Of a stretch of DNA of 18,399 nucleotides, positions 1 to 8,156 are shown in pieces. Location: NCBI GenBank assembly GCA_964364175.1, contig CAYILR010000059.1, positions 1-18,399 on the forward strand, in the 5' to 3' direction. The first letter of the stretch is position 1. Every line of letters begins with the position of its first letter. Below the pieces are notes generated by a model. That model did not search any database and was not told the DNA's origin. It was given only the letters and a program-made list of their open reading frames with translations. This stretch comes from CAYILR01 sp964364175 (lineage in GTDB: Bacteria > Bdellovibrionota > UBA1018). The position numbers and the translations under genes are program-made.

Positions 1-16
1 ATCCTGTTTATAAATT

Positions 17-511
17 ATGCAAGTGAATCACTCAAACGGGCTGAACAGTTACGATCTTCGCAACAATAAGAAATGGTATGTTCTCGCGAATCGAACTGAT
101 GCAGTAATTTATAAGGATGCTGCGCGAGCCAAGTTTGAATTTGTTGAACGACTCAGTCACTCGCCTGGAAGACTCACTGAAAGCCAGCTAAATTCCGATA
201 GGCCTGGCCGTGGAAATTCAAGTGCAACTCGAAGCATTCGCCATTCTTTGGATCGTCACCATCAACATCATGAAAATGAAGCGAAGAGTTTCGCAAGAAA
301 AATCGCTTCTACGCTTGAAAAAGCGCAATCAGAAGAGCGCTTTGCAAAGATAGTGCTGGTAGCAGAGCCTCATTTTTTAGGTCTTCTCAAGGCCGTCTTG
401 TCTCGCTCAGTAAAACAATCCATCCAGCATACCCTTCCTAAAGAATACCGGCAGGGGTCAGATCGTCAGCTGCGATCCCTTGTATTCAATGCGATAGGCG
501 CTGAAGCCTGA
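17..511 (+). CDS. Host-attachment family protein (AtsE / Host_attach type)
   Basis: The 164-residue protein fits the Host_attach family, named after an Agrobacterium protein needed for attachment to plant cells; in most bacteria its biochemical role is unknown. Visible family marks are the N-terminal strand KKWYVLANRTDAVIY, a central histidine-rich RHHQHHENEAKSFARKIA segment, and the following RFAKIVLVAEPHFLGLLKAVL strand-helix, which is the most conserved part. It has no signal peptide or membrane segment, so it is probably cytoplasmic. An in-frame stop lies at 11-13, so translation cannot begin before the ATG at 17. No Shine-Dalgarno is visible, and the promoter lies outside the window. Its place beside a sigma-54 regulon suggests co-regulation, but that is unproven. 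The family call is good; the function is not established. Confidence 0.8.
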   Translation: MQVNHSNGLNSYDLRNNKKWYVLANRTDAVIYKDAARAKFEFVERLSHSPGRLTESQLNSDRPGRGNSSATRSIRHSLDRHHQHHENEAKSFARKIASTLEKAQSEERFAKIVLVAEPHFLGLLKAVLSRSVKQSIQHTLPKEYRQGSDRQLRSLVFNAIGAEA

Positions 512-560
512 CTCAATATTTGCCGCAATGAGTGTTTTGGGGTGTTTTGTACATTTTTTT

Positions 561-575
561 GAGACAATTATTCTC
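561..575. promoter_or_regulatory. Candidate activator enhancer (UAS) of the ribonuclease gene
   Basis: GAGACAATTATTCTC is a 15-bp imperfect palindrome with two mismatches to GAGACAAWTTGTCTC, the sequence found intact at 9616-9630. Its centre is about 62 nt upstream of the start predicted from the sigma-54 promoter at 604-620, a normal place for an enhancer-binding-protein site. Its role as binding site of the NtrC-type protein at 8157 is inference. Confidence 0.6.
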
Positions 576-603
576 GAAGTTAAAAATTTCAAAGCCCCTC
601 TAT

Positions 604-620
604 TTGGAACGGATTTTGCT
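604..620 (+). promoter_or_regulatory. Sigma-54 promoter of the MBL ribonuclease gene
   Basis: TTGGAACGGATTTTGCT matches the -24/-12 consensus YTGGCACGNNNNTTGCW closely. GG is at 606-607 and GC at 618-619, exactly 12 nt apart. The predicted start is near 630, leaving a leader of about 37 nt before the ATG at 667. A related palindrome lies upstream at 561-575. Confidence 0.75.
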
Positions 621-666
621 TATTTTCTTATTGAGAAGACCATAAGCAGAAAGAGTAGACAGCGCT

Positions 667-2037
667 ATGAACACATCACTTTCCATTCAGTTTTTAGGGG
701 GCGCAGGAACGGTAACCGGTTCTAAGTATCTTATCCAAAGCGGTAAACGTCGAATCTTGGTGGATTGCGGTTTATTCCAAGGCATAAAAGAACTTAGACT
801 TAAAAACAGAAAACCCCTCCCTGTTGATCCTGCAGATATTCACGCAGTCATTCTCACTCATGCTCATCTTGATCACACGGGTTACCTTCCACTATTGGTT
901 AAGCGTGGATTTCGAGGAAAGGTTTATTGCACGCAACCCACTGCCGAACTCACCCAAGTAATTTTGATGGATAGCGCCAAGCTGCAGGAGATGGATGCTG
1001 AGTATGCCAATCGAAAAGGCTTTTCAAAACACCACCCTGCTTTACCTCTTTATACGCAGGAGGATGCAGAACGAGCGATTCATTTTTTGACTCCGATGCC
1101 TCCCCACCAATGGCACAAAATTTTCAACGATATCAGTTTTCAATTTAAATCGAGCGGGCATATTCTTGGCTCGGCCTTTATTGAACTTGAGATCCAGGGA
1201 AAACGAATTGTTTTTTCTGGTGATCTGGGTCGCCAAAAACCATTTTTACTCAATCCACCAGAATCTATTGAAAGGGCAGACTACCTCTTGATCGAATCGA
1301 CTTACGGAGATCGATTACATAATCCGGAATCGCCCTCAAAAGAATTGGCACGCGTGATTCATGATGTGATTAGCAGAAAAGGGCATTTGTTAATCGCTAG
1401 TTTCGCGGTCGGGCGAGCGCAGGATCTTCTTTTTTTAATTTCCCAGCTCAAGCGAGAAAATAAAATTCCGGATATACCTGTTTACGTAGATAGTCCAATG
1501 GCCAAAAATGCTTTAGATATATTTCACCGATATTCGAAGTGGCATGCCCTTAGCCCGACCGAATGCGCTGAAATTTGCAATGCCGCACATGTAGTTAATA
1601 GTAGAGAAGAATCAAAACACCTTTTAGAACTCGAACAAAGCAGTATTGTGATTTCAGCGAGTGGAATGCTTTCTGGTGGGCGAGTGCTGTTTCACCTCGA
1701 AAATCGGCTCTCAGAAGAAAAAAATACAATCCTTCTCGTGGGCTTTCAGGCAGCTGGAACGCGAGGCAGGCTTCTTCGAAGCGGCGCACGCGAACTAAAA
1801 ATGCATGGCCGATACATTCCTGTAAAAGCCCATATCGAGGAAATCACAACGCTCTCCGCACATGCTGATCAATCTGAAATCATCACATGGCTCAGGGGCT
1901 TCAAATCTCCGCCAAAAATGACATTCATTATTCATGGTGAACCTCAGGCTTCGGATGCGCTTCGATTACATGTCCAAGACGAACTCGGATGGAGTAGCTG
2001 TGTCCCCAATCCGATGGATGAGGTCAAACTCGACTGA
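667..2037 (+). CDS. MBL-fold, beta-CASP RNA-processing nuclease
   Basis: This 456-residue protein is a metallo-beta-lactamase with beta-CASP and RMMBL domains (COG1236 type), related to bacterial and archaeal CPSF-like ribonucleases. Seen: GGAGTVTGSKYLI at residue 9, the metal-binding THAHLDHTGYLP motif, SGHILGSAFIEL, FSGDLG, IESTYGDR, the beta-CASP YVDSPMAKNALDIF segment, ASGMLSGGRV, and a C-terminal LSAHADQSEI plus FIIHGEPQA. All zinc ligands expected for an active enzyme appear present. It should be a cytoplasmic two-metal RNA endo- or exonuclease. It starts at ATG 667 with a poor Shine-Dalgarno, behind a sigma-54 promoter and palindrome. Its 3' end overlaps the convergent ftsH by 94 nt. 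The family is certain; the RNA substrate is unknown. Confidence 0.92.
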   Translation: MNTSLSIQFLGGAGTVTGSKYLIQSGKRRILVDCGLFQGIKELRLKNRKPLPVDPADIHAVILTHAHLDHTGYLPLLVKRGFRGKVYCTQPTAELTQVILMDSAKLQEMDAEYANRKGFSKHHPALPLYTQEDAERAIHFLTPMPPHQWHKIFNDISFQFKSSGHILGSAFIELEIQGKRIVFSGDLGRQKPFLLNPPESIERADYLLIESTYGDRLHNPESPSKELARVIHDVISRKGHLLIASFAVGRAQDLLFLISQLKRENKIPDIPVYVDSPMAKNALDIFHRYSKWHALSPTECAEICNAAHVVNSREESKHLLELEQSSIVISASGMLSGGRVLFHLENRLSEEKNTILLVGFQAAGTRGRLLRSGARELKMHGRYIPVKAHIEEITTLSAHADQSEIITWLRGFKSPPKMTFIIHGEPQASDALRLHVQDELGWSSCVPNPMDEVKLD

Positions 2038-3863
2038 TCCTCTGATGCAGGTTGTGATTTCCAAATATTCTTAAGGGTTTGTTCATCAATGGTTTCTATT
2101 TCGAGAAGTAGGCGAACACCCTCTTCGATGACAAACCGATGTTGTCTGAGAACACTGAGTGCCCGGCGAAAAGCACGCTCTGTGATTTCTTTGATTTCAC
2201 GATCAATCAAGCGAGCAGTATCCTCGCTGTAATCATGGGATCGCATCAAGCTCCGACCATCCAGCAACGGCGCAGACTCGCGATCAAAAGTTAATAAGCC
2301 CAAAGTCTCACTCATCCCATAACGAGTCACCATGCTGCGAGCGATGTCTGTGGATTTATCAAGGTCATCACTCGCTCCAGTGGAAACCTCCTTAAAGAAA
2401 AGATACTCTGCCGCACGTCCCCCTAAAATAACGGCCATTTTGCATTCCAGCTCATCTCGATCCATCAGATAACGATCTTCCGTAGGCCTTCGCATCGTGT
2501 AGCCCAAGGTACCAAAACCTCGCGGGATTATACTCACTTTGTGTACTGACTCATCCGGTGAAATAGCCAGGGAAACAACAGCATGTCCCATTTCATGATG
2601 AGCGATTCGTTTCTTTTCATTTGGTGCCAAAATTCGGCTCTTCCTTTCCAGCCCACCGACAATGCGTTCGATACCTGCGGTAAAATCTCTCTCCTCCACT
2701 TTCTCAGCCCCTCGGCGAGTGGCAATCAAAGCCGCCTCGTTCACCAGGTTGGCCAGGTCTGCGCCCGAAAAACCAGTCGTTAGCCCCGCGATTTTCTCAA
2801 TCGAGAGATCTTTGACCCAGGTGACTTTCTGCATGTGAATTTTTAGGATCTCTTCTCGTCCTTTACGGTCAGGCTTGTCGATCATGATCTGACGATCAAA
2901 ACGGCCTGAGCGCAAAAGTGCTGGATCGAGAACCTCAGGCCGATTGGTGGCTGCCAGCAGCACCACGCCTTGAGAAGGGTCGAAACCGTCGAGTTCGGCA
3001 AGTAATTGATTGAGAGTTTGCTCCTTTTCATCGTTCGAGCCACCTGTAAGAGTGGGCAAACCACGAGCTTTACCAATGGCGTCCAGCTCGTCGATAAAAA
3101 TGATGCAGGGAGTTTGTTTCCTCGCCTGAAGAAATAAATCACGCACGCGTGCTGCACCTAAACCCACGAACATTTCTACAAATTCCGAACCATTAATTGA
3201 AAAAAACGGAACTTGTGCCTCCCCCGCCACAGCTCTCGCCAACAATGTTTTTCCAGTTCCAGGAGGACCGACAAGCAGTAGACCCTTTGGCATCCTTCCC
3301 CCGAGGCGATTGTATTGAGATGGATTTTTTAAAAACTGAACTACCTCTTGCAACTCAGCTTTTCCTTCATCCACGCCAGCAACATCCGAAAATTTTGTTT
3401 TCAAATCATGCTCGACATAAACTTTGGCCTTAGATTGCCCGAGTGAAAACAACTGCCCCTGTGCTTTGCCCATTCGGCCTGCAAGAAACCACCAAAGTCC
3501 CAGCATCAAAAGTATGGGGAGTGACAGGGATACTAAATCACGTAGCCATGTGCTTTCGTGTACCGCCTCAAATCGGATATTGGACTGCATCAGTTTCTGA
3601 GAAAGATTTGGATCTTCGACTTTGATGGCAACAAATTGCGCGGCTGCACCCTTGGGAACATTTTTTAGAGTTCCCTCAACTCGGTCACCTACTATTTTAA
3701 CTGACTCCACCTTTTGCTCATTCAAATATGCAAGAAATTGACTGTAGGGAACAGTCGACACCTGGGATCGATAGGTAAAATAATCGTGAATCAGCAGCCC
3801 CAGGAAAATGGCTGAGACCAAATAAAGCCAATTCACCCTGAATCTAGAATTTGAGTCTTCCAT
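1944..3863 (-). CDS. ftsH: ATP-dependent zinc metalloprotease FtsH
   Basis: Membrane-anchored AAA+ protease that degrades short-lived regulators and misfolded membrane proteins. From the ATG at 3863 it has 639 residues, normal for FtsH. It shows TM1 at about 10-28, a short periplasmic domain, TM2 at about 109-129, Walker A GPPGTGKT (199-206), the pore motif MFVGLG, Walker B IIFIDE (254-259), the second region of homology (RPEVLDPALLRSGRFDR), zinc motif HEMGH (423-427, usually HEAGH), and the third ligand in TGASDDLD near 500. The frame stays open to 4016, but a sigma-54 promoter at 3989-4004 predicts transcription from about 3979, which rules out the longest start. An ATG at 3941 remains possible. 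The last 94 nt overlap the convergent ribonuclease gene. It may be a second, stress-specific FtsH. Confidence 0.95.
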   Translation of the reverse strand: MEDSNSRFRVNWLYLVSAIFLGLLIHDYFTYRSQVSTVPYSQFLAYLNEQKVESVKIVGDRVEGTLKNVPKGAAAQFVAIKVEDPNLSQKLMQSNIRFEAVHESTWLRDLVSLSLPILLMLGLWWFLAGRMGKAQGQLFSLGQSKAKVYVEHDLKTKFSDVAGVDEGKAELQEVVQFLKNPSQYNRLGGRMPKGLLLVGPPGTGKTLLARAVAGEAQVPFFSINGSEFVEMFVGLGAARVRDLFLQARKQTPCIIFIDELDAIGKARGLPTLTGGSNDEKEQTLNQLLAELDGFDPSQGVVLLAATNRPEVLDPALLRSGRFDRQIMIDKPDRKGREEILKIHMQKVTWVKDLSIEKIAGLTTGFSGADLANLVNEAALIATRRGAEKVEERDFTAGIERIVGGLERKSRILAPNEKKRIAHHEMGHAVVSLAISPDESVHKVSIIPRGFGTLGYTMRRPTEDRYLMDRDELECKMAVILGGRAAEYLFFKEVSTGASDDLDKSTDIARSMVTRYGMSETLGLLTFDRESAPLLDGRSLMRSHDYSEDTARLIDREIKEITERAFRRALSVLRQHRFVIEEGVRLLLEIETIDEQTLKNIWKSQPASEDQSSLTSSIGLGTQLLHPSSSWTCNRSASEA

Positions 3864-3988
3864 TATCGAATCCGATCGTTGAGTGTCCCCGACGCGCAGC
3901 CCTGCATTCCTAAAGCCCCAAATACCCAAATCCACAACCATTTCGTGTTTGCCATATTTGCCCCTTCGTATTTTCAAGAATAGAGCTG

Positions 3989-4004
3989 TGCAATCAGCAT
4001 GCCA
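3989..4004 (-). promoter_or_regulatory. Sigma-54 promoter of ftsH
   Basis: Read on the minus strand the site is TGGCATGCTGATTGCA, with GG at 4003-4002 and GC at 3991-3990, exactly 12 nt apart and one base from the TGGCACGNNNNTTGCA consensus. The predicted start near 3979 leaves a leader of about 116 nt to the ATG at 3863. Confidence 0.78.
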
Positions 4005-4046
4005 TGAAGCCGTCATTCACAAAAAGACATCGAATTTGAATCATTT

Positions 4047-4061
4047 GAGACAAAAAATCTC
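4047..4061. promoter_or_regulatory. Candidate activator enhancer (UAS) of ftsH
   Basis: GAGACAAAAAATCTC keeps the left half GAGACAA and the TCTC end of the local palindrome but has three mismatches in the right half, making it the weakest of the four copies. It is centred about 75 nt upstream of the predicted ftsH start, almost the same distance as at 9616-9630 (73 nt). Confidence 0.5.
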
Positions 4062-4078
4062 CCGTATGGGACTTGCCT

Positions 4079-5212
4079 CTATAACCATCGTTTAAAAATT
4101 AAAACAAATTTGCTCAGGATTTTTTCTGTAATAGGCTGGTGTTTCCATACTTTTTGGTCGATTTCGTGGGATCCCACCAAATCCGTCAAATATTGATTTT
4201 CAATTGATTTCACGCTGCTGGAATGATTCAAAACCACATCTACTTCAAGATCGTGCAAAAAGCTTCTCTGGTTGAGGTTGGAGGATCCCACGGTCGCCCA
4301 AGAGTCAATGAGCATGATCTTTGCGTGCAAGAAAGAGGATTGATATTCAAAAATACGAATCCCTCCTTCCAACAAAATAAAATAGAAAGCATGAATGGCC
4401 CACTTCATTCCCAAAATATCGTTTTTTTCAGAAAACAAAAGACGGACATCCATCTTACGACCTGCTGCCATTCGCAGAGCACGAATCAAAGAAATCGGAG
4501 GAACAAAATAGGGGTTAGTAATCCATACACGAGTTTTTGCAGTTGAAATTCGATGAATTAAATCTCGATAGGCGGCTTTGCGCTGGCGATGGACCATGTT
4601 GAGACGAACCAGATGAGGATACGCGGGAACTTTCAGATATCTCTTCCAGCGATTGCGAAGACTTCTGGGGTGGTTCCAGGCATACTCAAAGGCCTGAGCC
4701 AGATCACTCACGGCATGGCCTGAAACTCTCACCGAAGTATCCCTCCAGGCTTTTTTCCCAGTTTCTTTTTTTAGGTGCCTTGCGCTGATGTTCATCCCCC
4801 CCAGAAAAGCAATTTGGTGATCAATGACACAGGTTTTTCGGTGATTTCTCCGATTGAGTTTCCACACTCCTAATAGAATTCGTCTCAATCTAAAAAATCG
4901 CAAAATATGCGAGCGTTTGTTTTGCCAAGGAAGAGGGTGAAAAAATCGCACTGCCACGCCTGCCATTCGGGAAATCTGGGCATCGCGATAAGACCACTTC
5001 GAGCAACCCAAACCATCCAAAAGAATACGCACACGAACCCCTCTGCTCGCCGCATGCGAAAGCGCCTCAAGCATTTCCATGCCCAAGTGATCACGATCAA
5101 AAATATAGGTTTCAAGGTCTATCGTTTTCTGTGCTGCATTGAGCGCATGCGTGAGATGAGAAAAAAACTGATCTCCATCATGAAAAATGAACTCATCTTG
5201 CCAAGTTTGCAT
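4079..5212 (-). CDS. Phospholipase D-like cardiolipin synthase (ClsB type)
   Basis: A 377-residue PLD-superfamily protein with two complete HKD motifs: H124-K126-D131 in NHRKTCVIDHQIAFLGGMN and H296-K298-D303 in LHAKIMLIDSWATVGSSNLN. This doubling, the spacing, and the lack of the N-terminal membrane helices of ClsA point to the ClsB/YbhO branch, which makes cardiolipin from phosphatidylglycerol at the inner membrane. Family knowledge also allows other phosphatidyl transfers. The ATG at 5212 lies 19 nt after the stop of the receiver-kinase gene, with no clear promoter between, so it is the last gene of the minus-strand signalling operon. A membrane-lipid enzyme next to ftsH and a small membrane protein fits an envelope-stress response, which is inference. 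Confidence 0.88.
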   Translation of the reverse strand: MQTWQDEFIFHDGDQFFSHLTHALNAAQKTIDLETYIFDRDHLGMEMLEALSHAASRGVRVRILLDGLGCSKWSYRDAQISRMAGVAVRFFHPLPWQNKRSHILRFFRLRRILLGVWKLNRRNHRKTCVIDHQIAFLGGMNISARHLKKETGKKAWRDTSVRVSGHAVSDLAQAFEYAWNHPRSLRNRWKRYLKVPAYPHLVRLNMVHRQRKAAYRDLIHRISTAKTRVWITNPYFVPPISLIRALRMAAGRKMDVRLLFSEKNDILGMKWAIHAFYFILLEGGIRIFEYQSSFLHAKIMLIDSWATVGSSNLNQRSFLHDLEVDVVLNHSSSVKSIENQYLTDLVGSHEIDQKVWKHQPITEKILSKFVLIFKRWL

Positions 5213-5231
5213 ATTTCATACCGGTGCAACG

Positions 5232-6356
5232 CTAGCTCTTGGGTAAACTAATTTGAAACTCCGTGCCCTGGCCTTCGGAGCTTTTCACCTGAATACCACC
5301 GCCGAACGACTCAACAATTCGATAGCTTGTCGCCAATCCTAGTCCAGTTCCAGAGCCAATGTCTTTGGTCGTAAAAAACGGCTTAAAAATATTTTTGAGA
5401 TTTTTTTTCGAAATACCGCAACCGGTATCCTCCACAGTCAACAACCACTGTGAATCCCTACTCTGTGTGTTGACACGAATATAGTGTCCTGACTCACGGC
5501 CATCTTTAACCGCAGACTCGATAGCGTGAATCGAATTCACAAAAAGATTCAACAATACCTGGTGCAACGAACCTGAATCTGCTCGAATCAAAGTTTTTGC
5601 ACCCTCTGTCATCTCGTTCTTGATCTCAATCGAGTGTCTTCTGAACTCGTGCCCCATAAGATCCACGACCTCTGAAACAATCTGCGCCAAATCAATTTGT
5701 TCAGTTCGTTTCGCGTGTCCTCCTCGAGCCAAATTCAAGAGAGAATGAATCAGTTTAGAAATCCGATCGATTTGAGAAATCACAATATCCACGTTTTTTT
5801 TGATCTCTGGACTCCCTTTCACCAGGGTTTCCATATACTCCGCACGACCACGAATTACGCCCAGCGGCGTTCCAATTTCATGGGCAAGGCTCGAAGCCAA
5901 AAGCCCAATGGAAGCCAAGCGATCTTGAGTCAAAATCTGCGCTTCTCGATCCAAAAGAGTTTGCACTGAATGCGCTCGATAGATGGAATATCTCATCGAG
6001 CGTTCCAACAAAGTTGAACTGATTTGGTCCTTCACCAGATAATCCGCGGCCCCAGCTTGCATCGCTTCCAAGTCCACTTCCCGCTCGCCATAGCCAGTCA
6101 ACAAAATTAACGGGGTCTTGTAGCCCTCCGCAATTGCCTCACGAATCAAATCAAGACCTGTCTTCTTTCCAAGTCGATAATCCACAAAACAAACATCATG
6201 CTGATGTTGAGCCAATCGTTGTTTTCCATCATCGTAAGACGCAGCCCGCTCAATTTCGTATTTCTGTCCCCGAATTTCGGACAAAAAATCCCGAAACATC
6301 AAAAAATCTTCATCGTCGTCGTCGATCAATAAAACGCGAATGGGTTGTTCAGGCAT
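5232..6356 (-). CDS. Hybrid receiver-histidine kinase
   Basis: A 374-residue soluble signalling protein with an N-terminal receiver (acidic cluster IDDDDED at 11-17, phospho-acceptor D59 in CFVDYRLG, K109 in YLVKD), then HisKA with H159 in SSLAHEIGTPLG, and a HATPase_c with N274, the G1 box DTGCG (310-314) and GTGLGL (336-341). Receiver first and kinase second is the reverse of classic hybrid kinases; it suggests that phosphorylation of the receiver sets the kinase activity. No membrane segment is seen. The ATG follows the stop of the upstream response regulator by one base (TAAaATG), so translation is probably coupled. Its output partner could be the stand-alone regulator before it or the NtrC-type protein; sequence alone cannot tell. 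Confidence 0.92.
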   Translation of the reverse strand: MPEQPIRVLLIDDDDEDFLMFRDFLSEIRGQKYEIERAASYDDGKQRLAQHQHDVCFVDYRLGKKTGLDLIREAIAEGYKTPLILLTGYGEREVDLEAMQAGAADYLVKDQISSTLLERSMRYSIYRAHSVQTLLDREAQILTQDRLASIGLLASSLAHEIGTPLGVIRGRAEYMETLVKGSPEIKKNVDIVISQIDRISKLIHSLLNLARGGHAKRTEQIDLAQIVSEVVDLMGHEFRRHSIEIKNEMTEGAKTLIRADSGSLHQVLLNLFVNSIHAIESAVKDGRESGHYIRVNTQSRDSQWLLTVEDTGCGISKKNLKNIFKPFFTTKDIGSGTGLGLATSYRIVESFGGGIQVKSSEGQGTEFQISLPKS

Positions 6357-6357
6357 T

Positions 6358-6846
6358 TTACATGTACCGCTGCTGTTCCCCCTTCAAGGGGAGGGGAAGC
6401 TCCACAATTTCAAACCAATATTTGCCCAGATCTCGAGTAATTGCGACCAGAGCATCAAATGTCACGGGTTTGGTGATAAATGAATTCACTCCCAAATCAT
6501 AAGTACGGTAAATATCTTCTTCCGCCTTGGAAGTGGTCAGCACCACCACAGGGATATCCCTCAAATCGACGTTTTCCTTGATTTCCTTCAGGGCTTCTCT
6601 TCCGTCTTTCTTGGGCATGTTCAAATCCAACAAAATCAAGCCGGGCCTCGGACTTTTTTCAATATCTTTGTAGTCACTGCGTCTTTGGAGATAGTCCATC
6701 AAATCCTCGCCATCTTCCACAAAGCGCAAGTCGTTGCCCAGTCGATTTTCTTGAAACGCCTCTTTGATCATCTGGCGATCATCCGCGTCGTCGTCCACAA
6801 TCAATATCGTAATGGGCTGAACAGGTTTTTTTCGCACTGTATCCAT
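6358..6846 (-). CDS. Single-domain response regulator, Rcp1-like
   Basis: A 162-residue stand-alone receiver with no output domain. The acidic pocket is DDDADD at 18-23, the phospho-acceptor is D74 in LILLDLNMPKKDGRE, the switch threonine is in VVLTTS (about 104), and the conserved lysine is K126 in FITKP. The long insertion between helix 1 and strand 3 (YLQRRSDYKDIEKSPRPGL) and the C-terminal KYWFEIVELP are typical of phytochrome-associated Rcp1-type regulators. A Shine-Dalgarno AAGGA precedes the ATG at 6846. The upstream PAS kinase ends 29 nt before it, and kinases of that type commonly pair with Rcp1-like regulators. It probably relays phosphate between the two flanking kinases, which is inference from gene order. 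Confidence 0.93.
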   Translation of the reverse strand: MDTVRKKPVQPITILIVDDDADDRQMIKEAFQENRLGNDLRFVEDGEDLMDYLQRRSDYKDIEKSPRPGLILLDLNMPKKDGREALKEIKENVDLRDIPVVVLTTSKAEEDIYRTYDLGVNSFITKPVTFDALVAITRDLGKYWFEIVELPLPLKGEQQRYM

Positions 6847-6875
6847 GCTTTTTCCTTCCCTCTATCCTTCGCTTA

Positions 6876-8000
6876 TCACTGTCTGATGGGAAGCGTGACT
6901 AAAAAACTCGTCCCCTGCCCGAGTGTGCTGCGGGCTGTAATGGAACCCCCGTGTCGCTCTGCAATTTTGCGGCAGACAGCCAGGCCCACTCCCGTCCCCT
7001 CGTATTCACTTTTTCCGTGAAGTCTTTGAAATATAGTGAAAATTCGATCCAGGTATTTCTCCTCGAACCCAATTCCATTGTCAGTTACCGACAATACCAG
7101 GTAGTTTTTTGAATCCTTAGCTTCGATCTGGACCACTGGCGGAATATCTTTCTTGTGAAATTTTAAGGCATTCGAGATGAGATTTTGAAAAAGTTGCCTC
7201 ATTTGAGACGGGTCTGCATCAATCACCGGCAGAGGCTTCTTTTCTACCTTCCCTTTCACTTGCTCCACCTTGTATTCCAGATCGGAAAGGACCTCTTGCA
7301 AAATCTCATTGAGGTCGGTGGGTTGAAAGCGCTGTGATTGGGTCCCTACCCGAGAATAAGACAATAGATCGTCAATCAGCCTTCGCATGCGTTGGGCGGA
7401 TGCCAACATCCGATCCAGGTACTGCTTCCCATCTTCTTGTAAGGCTCCTTCAAACCGCGATCCCAATCGACTCCCAAACGCCTGAATCTTCCTGAGAGGC
7501 TCCTGTAGGTCATGAGCCGCCACCGATGCAAAGTCTTGAAGCTCACGGTTGCTGTTCTCCAGACGATCTGCATAAATCCTGAGTTGCTCCTCGGCATTTT
7601 TTCTCTGTGTGATCTCATATCGAATCGAAACATATTTGTAGGGCTCACCCTTTTCGTCCAGAAAAGGAACAATGGTGGTGTTCACCCAATAAAAACTCCC
7701 GTCCTTGGCACGGTTCCGGATTTCACCTTCCCAAACTTTTCCTGACGAAATCATCTTCCACATTTCGACAAAAAACTCTTTGCTGTGGTAACCGGAATTG
7801 ATGATCCTATGGTTTTTGCCGATGAGCTCTTCTCTTGGATATCGAGAGATTTCACAAAACTTCTGATTCACATGGATGATGTTGCCGACACGATCAGTGA
7901 TCGCCACAATCGCGGATTGGTTCAATGCATCTTGGACTAACGTAAGCTCACGAATTGCAGACTCTGTGGAATTCAAATCAATCATACCTCCGCTTGACAT
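6876..8000 (-). CDS. PAS-domain histidine kinase
   Basis: A cytoplasmic sensor kinase of up to 374 residues. A PAS domain with PAC motif spans about 22-132 (NQSAIVAITDRVGNIIHVNQ, later GSFYWVNTTIVPF and ITQRKNAEEQL), followed by HisKA with H163 in VAAHDLQEPLRKIQAFG, and HATPase_c with N273/N277, DNGIGF (307-312) and GTGVGLA (335-341). The HDLQEPLR form is that of phytochrome-like kinases. The ligand cannot be read from sequence. The start is uncertain: ATG 8000 has no Shine-Dalgarno, while a strong GGAGG at 7991-7987 lies only one base before ATG 7985 and 10 nt before a TTG at 7976. It is the first gene of a minus-strand operon with the regulator, the hybrid kinase and the PLD protein, and is divergent from the NtrC-type gene, its likely partner. 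Confidence 0.9.
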   Translation of the reverse strand: MSSGGMIDLNSTESAIRELTLVQDALNQSAIVAITDRVGNIIHVNQKFCEISRYPREELIGKNHRIINSGYHSKEFFVEMWKMISSGKVWEGEIRNRAKDGSFYWVNTTIVPFLDEKGEPYKYVSIRYEITQRKNAEEQLRIYADRLENSNRELQDFASVAAHDLQEPLRKIQAFGSRLGSRFEGALQEDGKQYLDRMLASAQRMRRLIDDLLSYSRVGTQSQRFQPTDLNEILQEVLSDLEYKVEQVKGKVEKKPLPVIDADPSQMRQLFQNLISNALKFHKKDIPPVVQIEAKDSKNYLVLSVTDNGIGFEEKYLDRIFTIFQRLHGKSEYEGTGVGLAVCRKIAERHGGSITARSTLGQGTSFLVTLPIRQ

Positions 8001-8015
8001 ACAAAAACGGTGCCA
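8000..8015 (-). promoter_or_regulatory. Weak sigma-54-like promoter of the PAS-kinase operon
   Basis: On the minus strand TGGCACCGTTTTTGTA has a perfect -24 element (TGGCAC) and, at the right distance, TTGT in place of TTGC. The -12 C is normally well conserved, so this is a tentative call. The start would fall near 7990, inside the longest reading frame, which would require a start codon at 7985 or later. The palindrome at 8125-8139 would sit about 142 nt upstream. Confidence 0.3.
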
Positions 8016-8060
8016 ACGTATCTATTTCTAAAAATCGTGCTCTCGAATCATAAAACATCA

Positions 8061-8077
8061 ATTGGTTTGAATTTTGC
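8061..8077 (+). promoter_or_regulatory. Sigma-54 promoter of the NtrC-type activator gene
   Basis: TTGGTTTGAATTTTGCA has GG at 8063-8064 and GC at 8075-8076, 12 nt apart, with a perfect -12 element TTGCA but three changes in the -24 element. The predicted start is near 8087, giving a leader of about 70 nt that contains the palindrome at 8125-8139. It suggests that the activator controls its own transcription. Confidence 0.55.
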
Positions 8078-8124
8078 AAGATGTTCCTGATATGACCCGA
8101 GTTAACCCAATGTTGCCAACATTT

Positions 8125-8139
8125 GAGCCAATTTGTCTC
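8125..8139. promoter_or_regulatory. Palindromic activator site in the divergent regulatory region
   Basis: GAGCCAATTTGTCTC has one mismatch to the palindrome GAGACAATTTGTCTC. It lies between the PAS-kinase operon and the activator gene. For the activator gene it is downstream of the predicted start (about +45) and 5 nt before its Shine-Dalgarno, which suits autorepression or feedback; for the divergent kinase operon it is upstream (about -142), which suits an enhancer. Confidence 0.6.
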
Positions 8140-8156
8140 AATTCAGGAGGTTTGTA

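Noticed and set aside
528..725. Plus-strand ORF of 65 codons before the ribonuclease
   Set aside because: It covers the palindrome and sigma-54 promoter, has no Shine-Dalgarno and overlaps the start of a certain gene in another frame.
8133..8156. TTG start extending the NtrC-type protein by 8 residues
   Set aside because: The perfect AGGAGG at 8145-8150 lies within this extension and is ideally spaced for GTG 8157.
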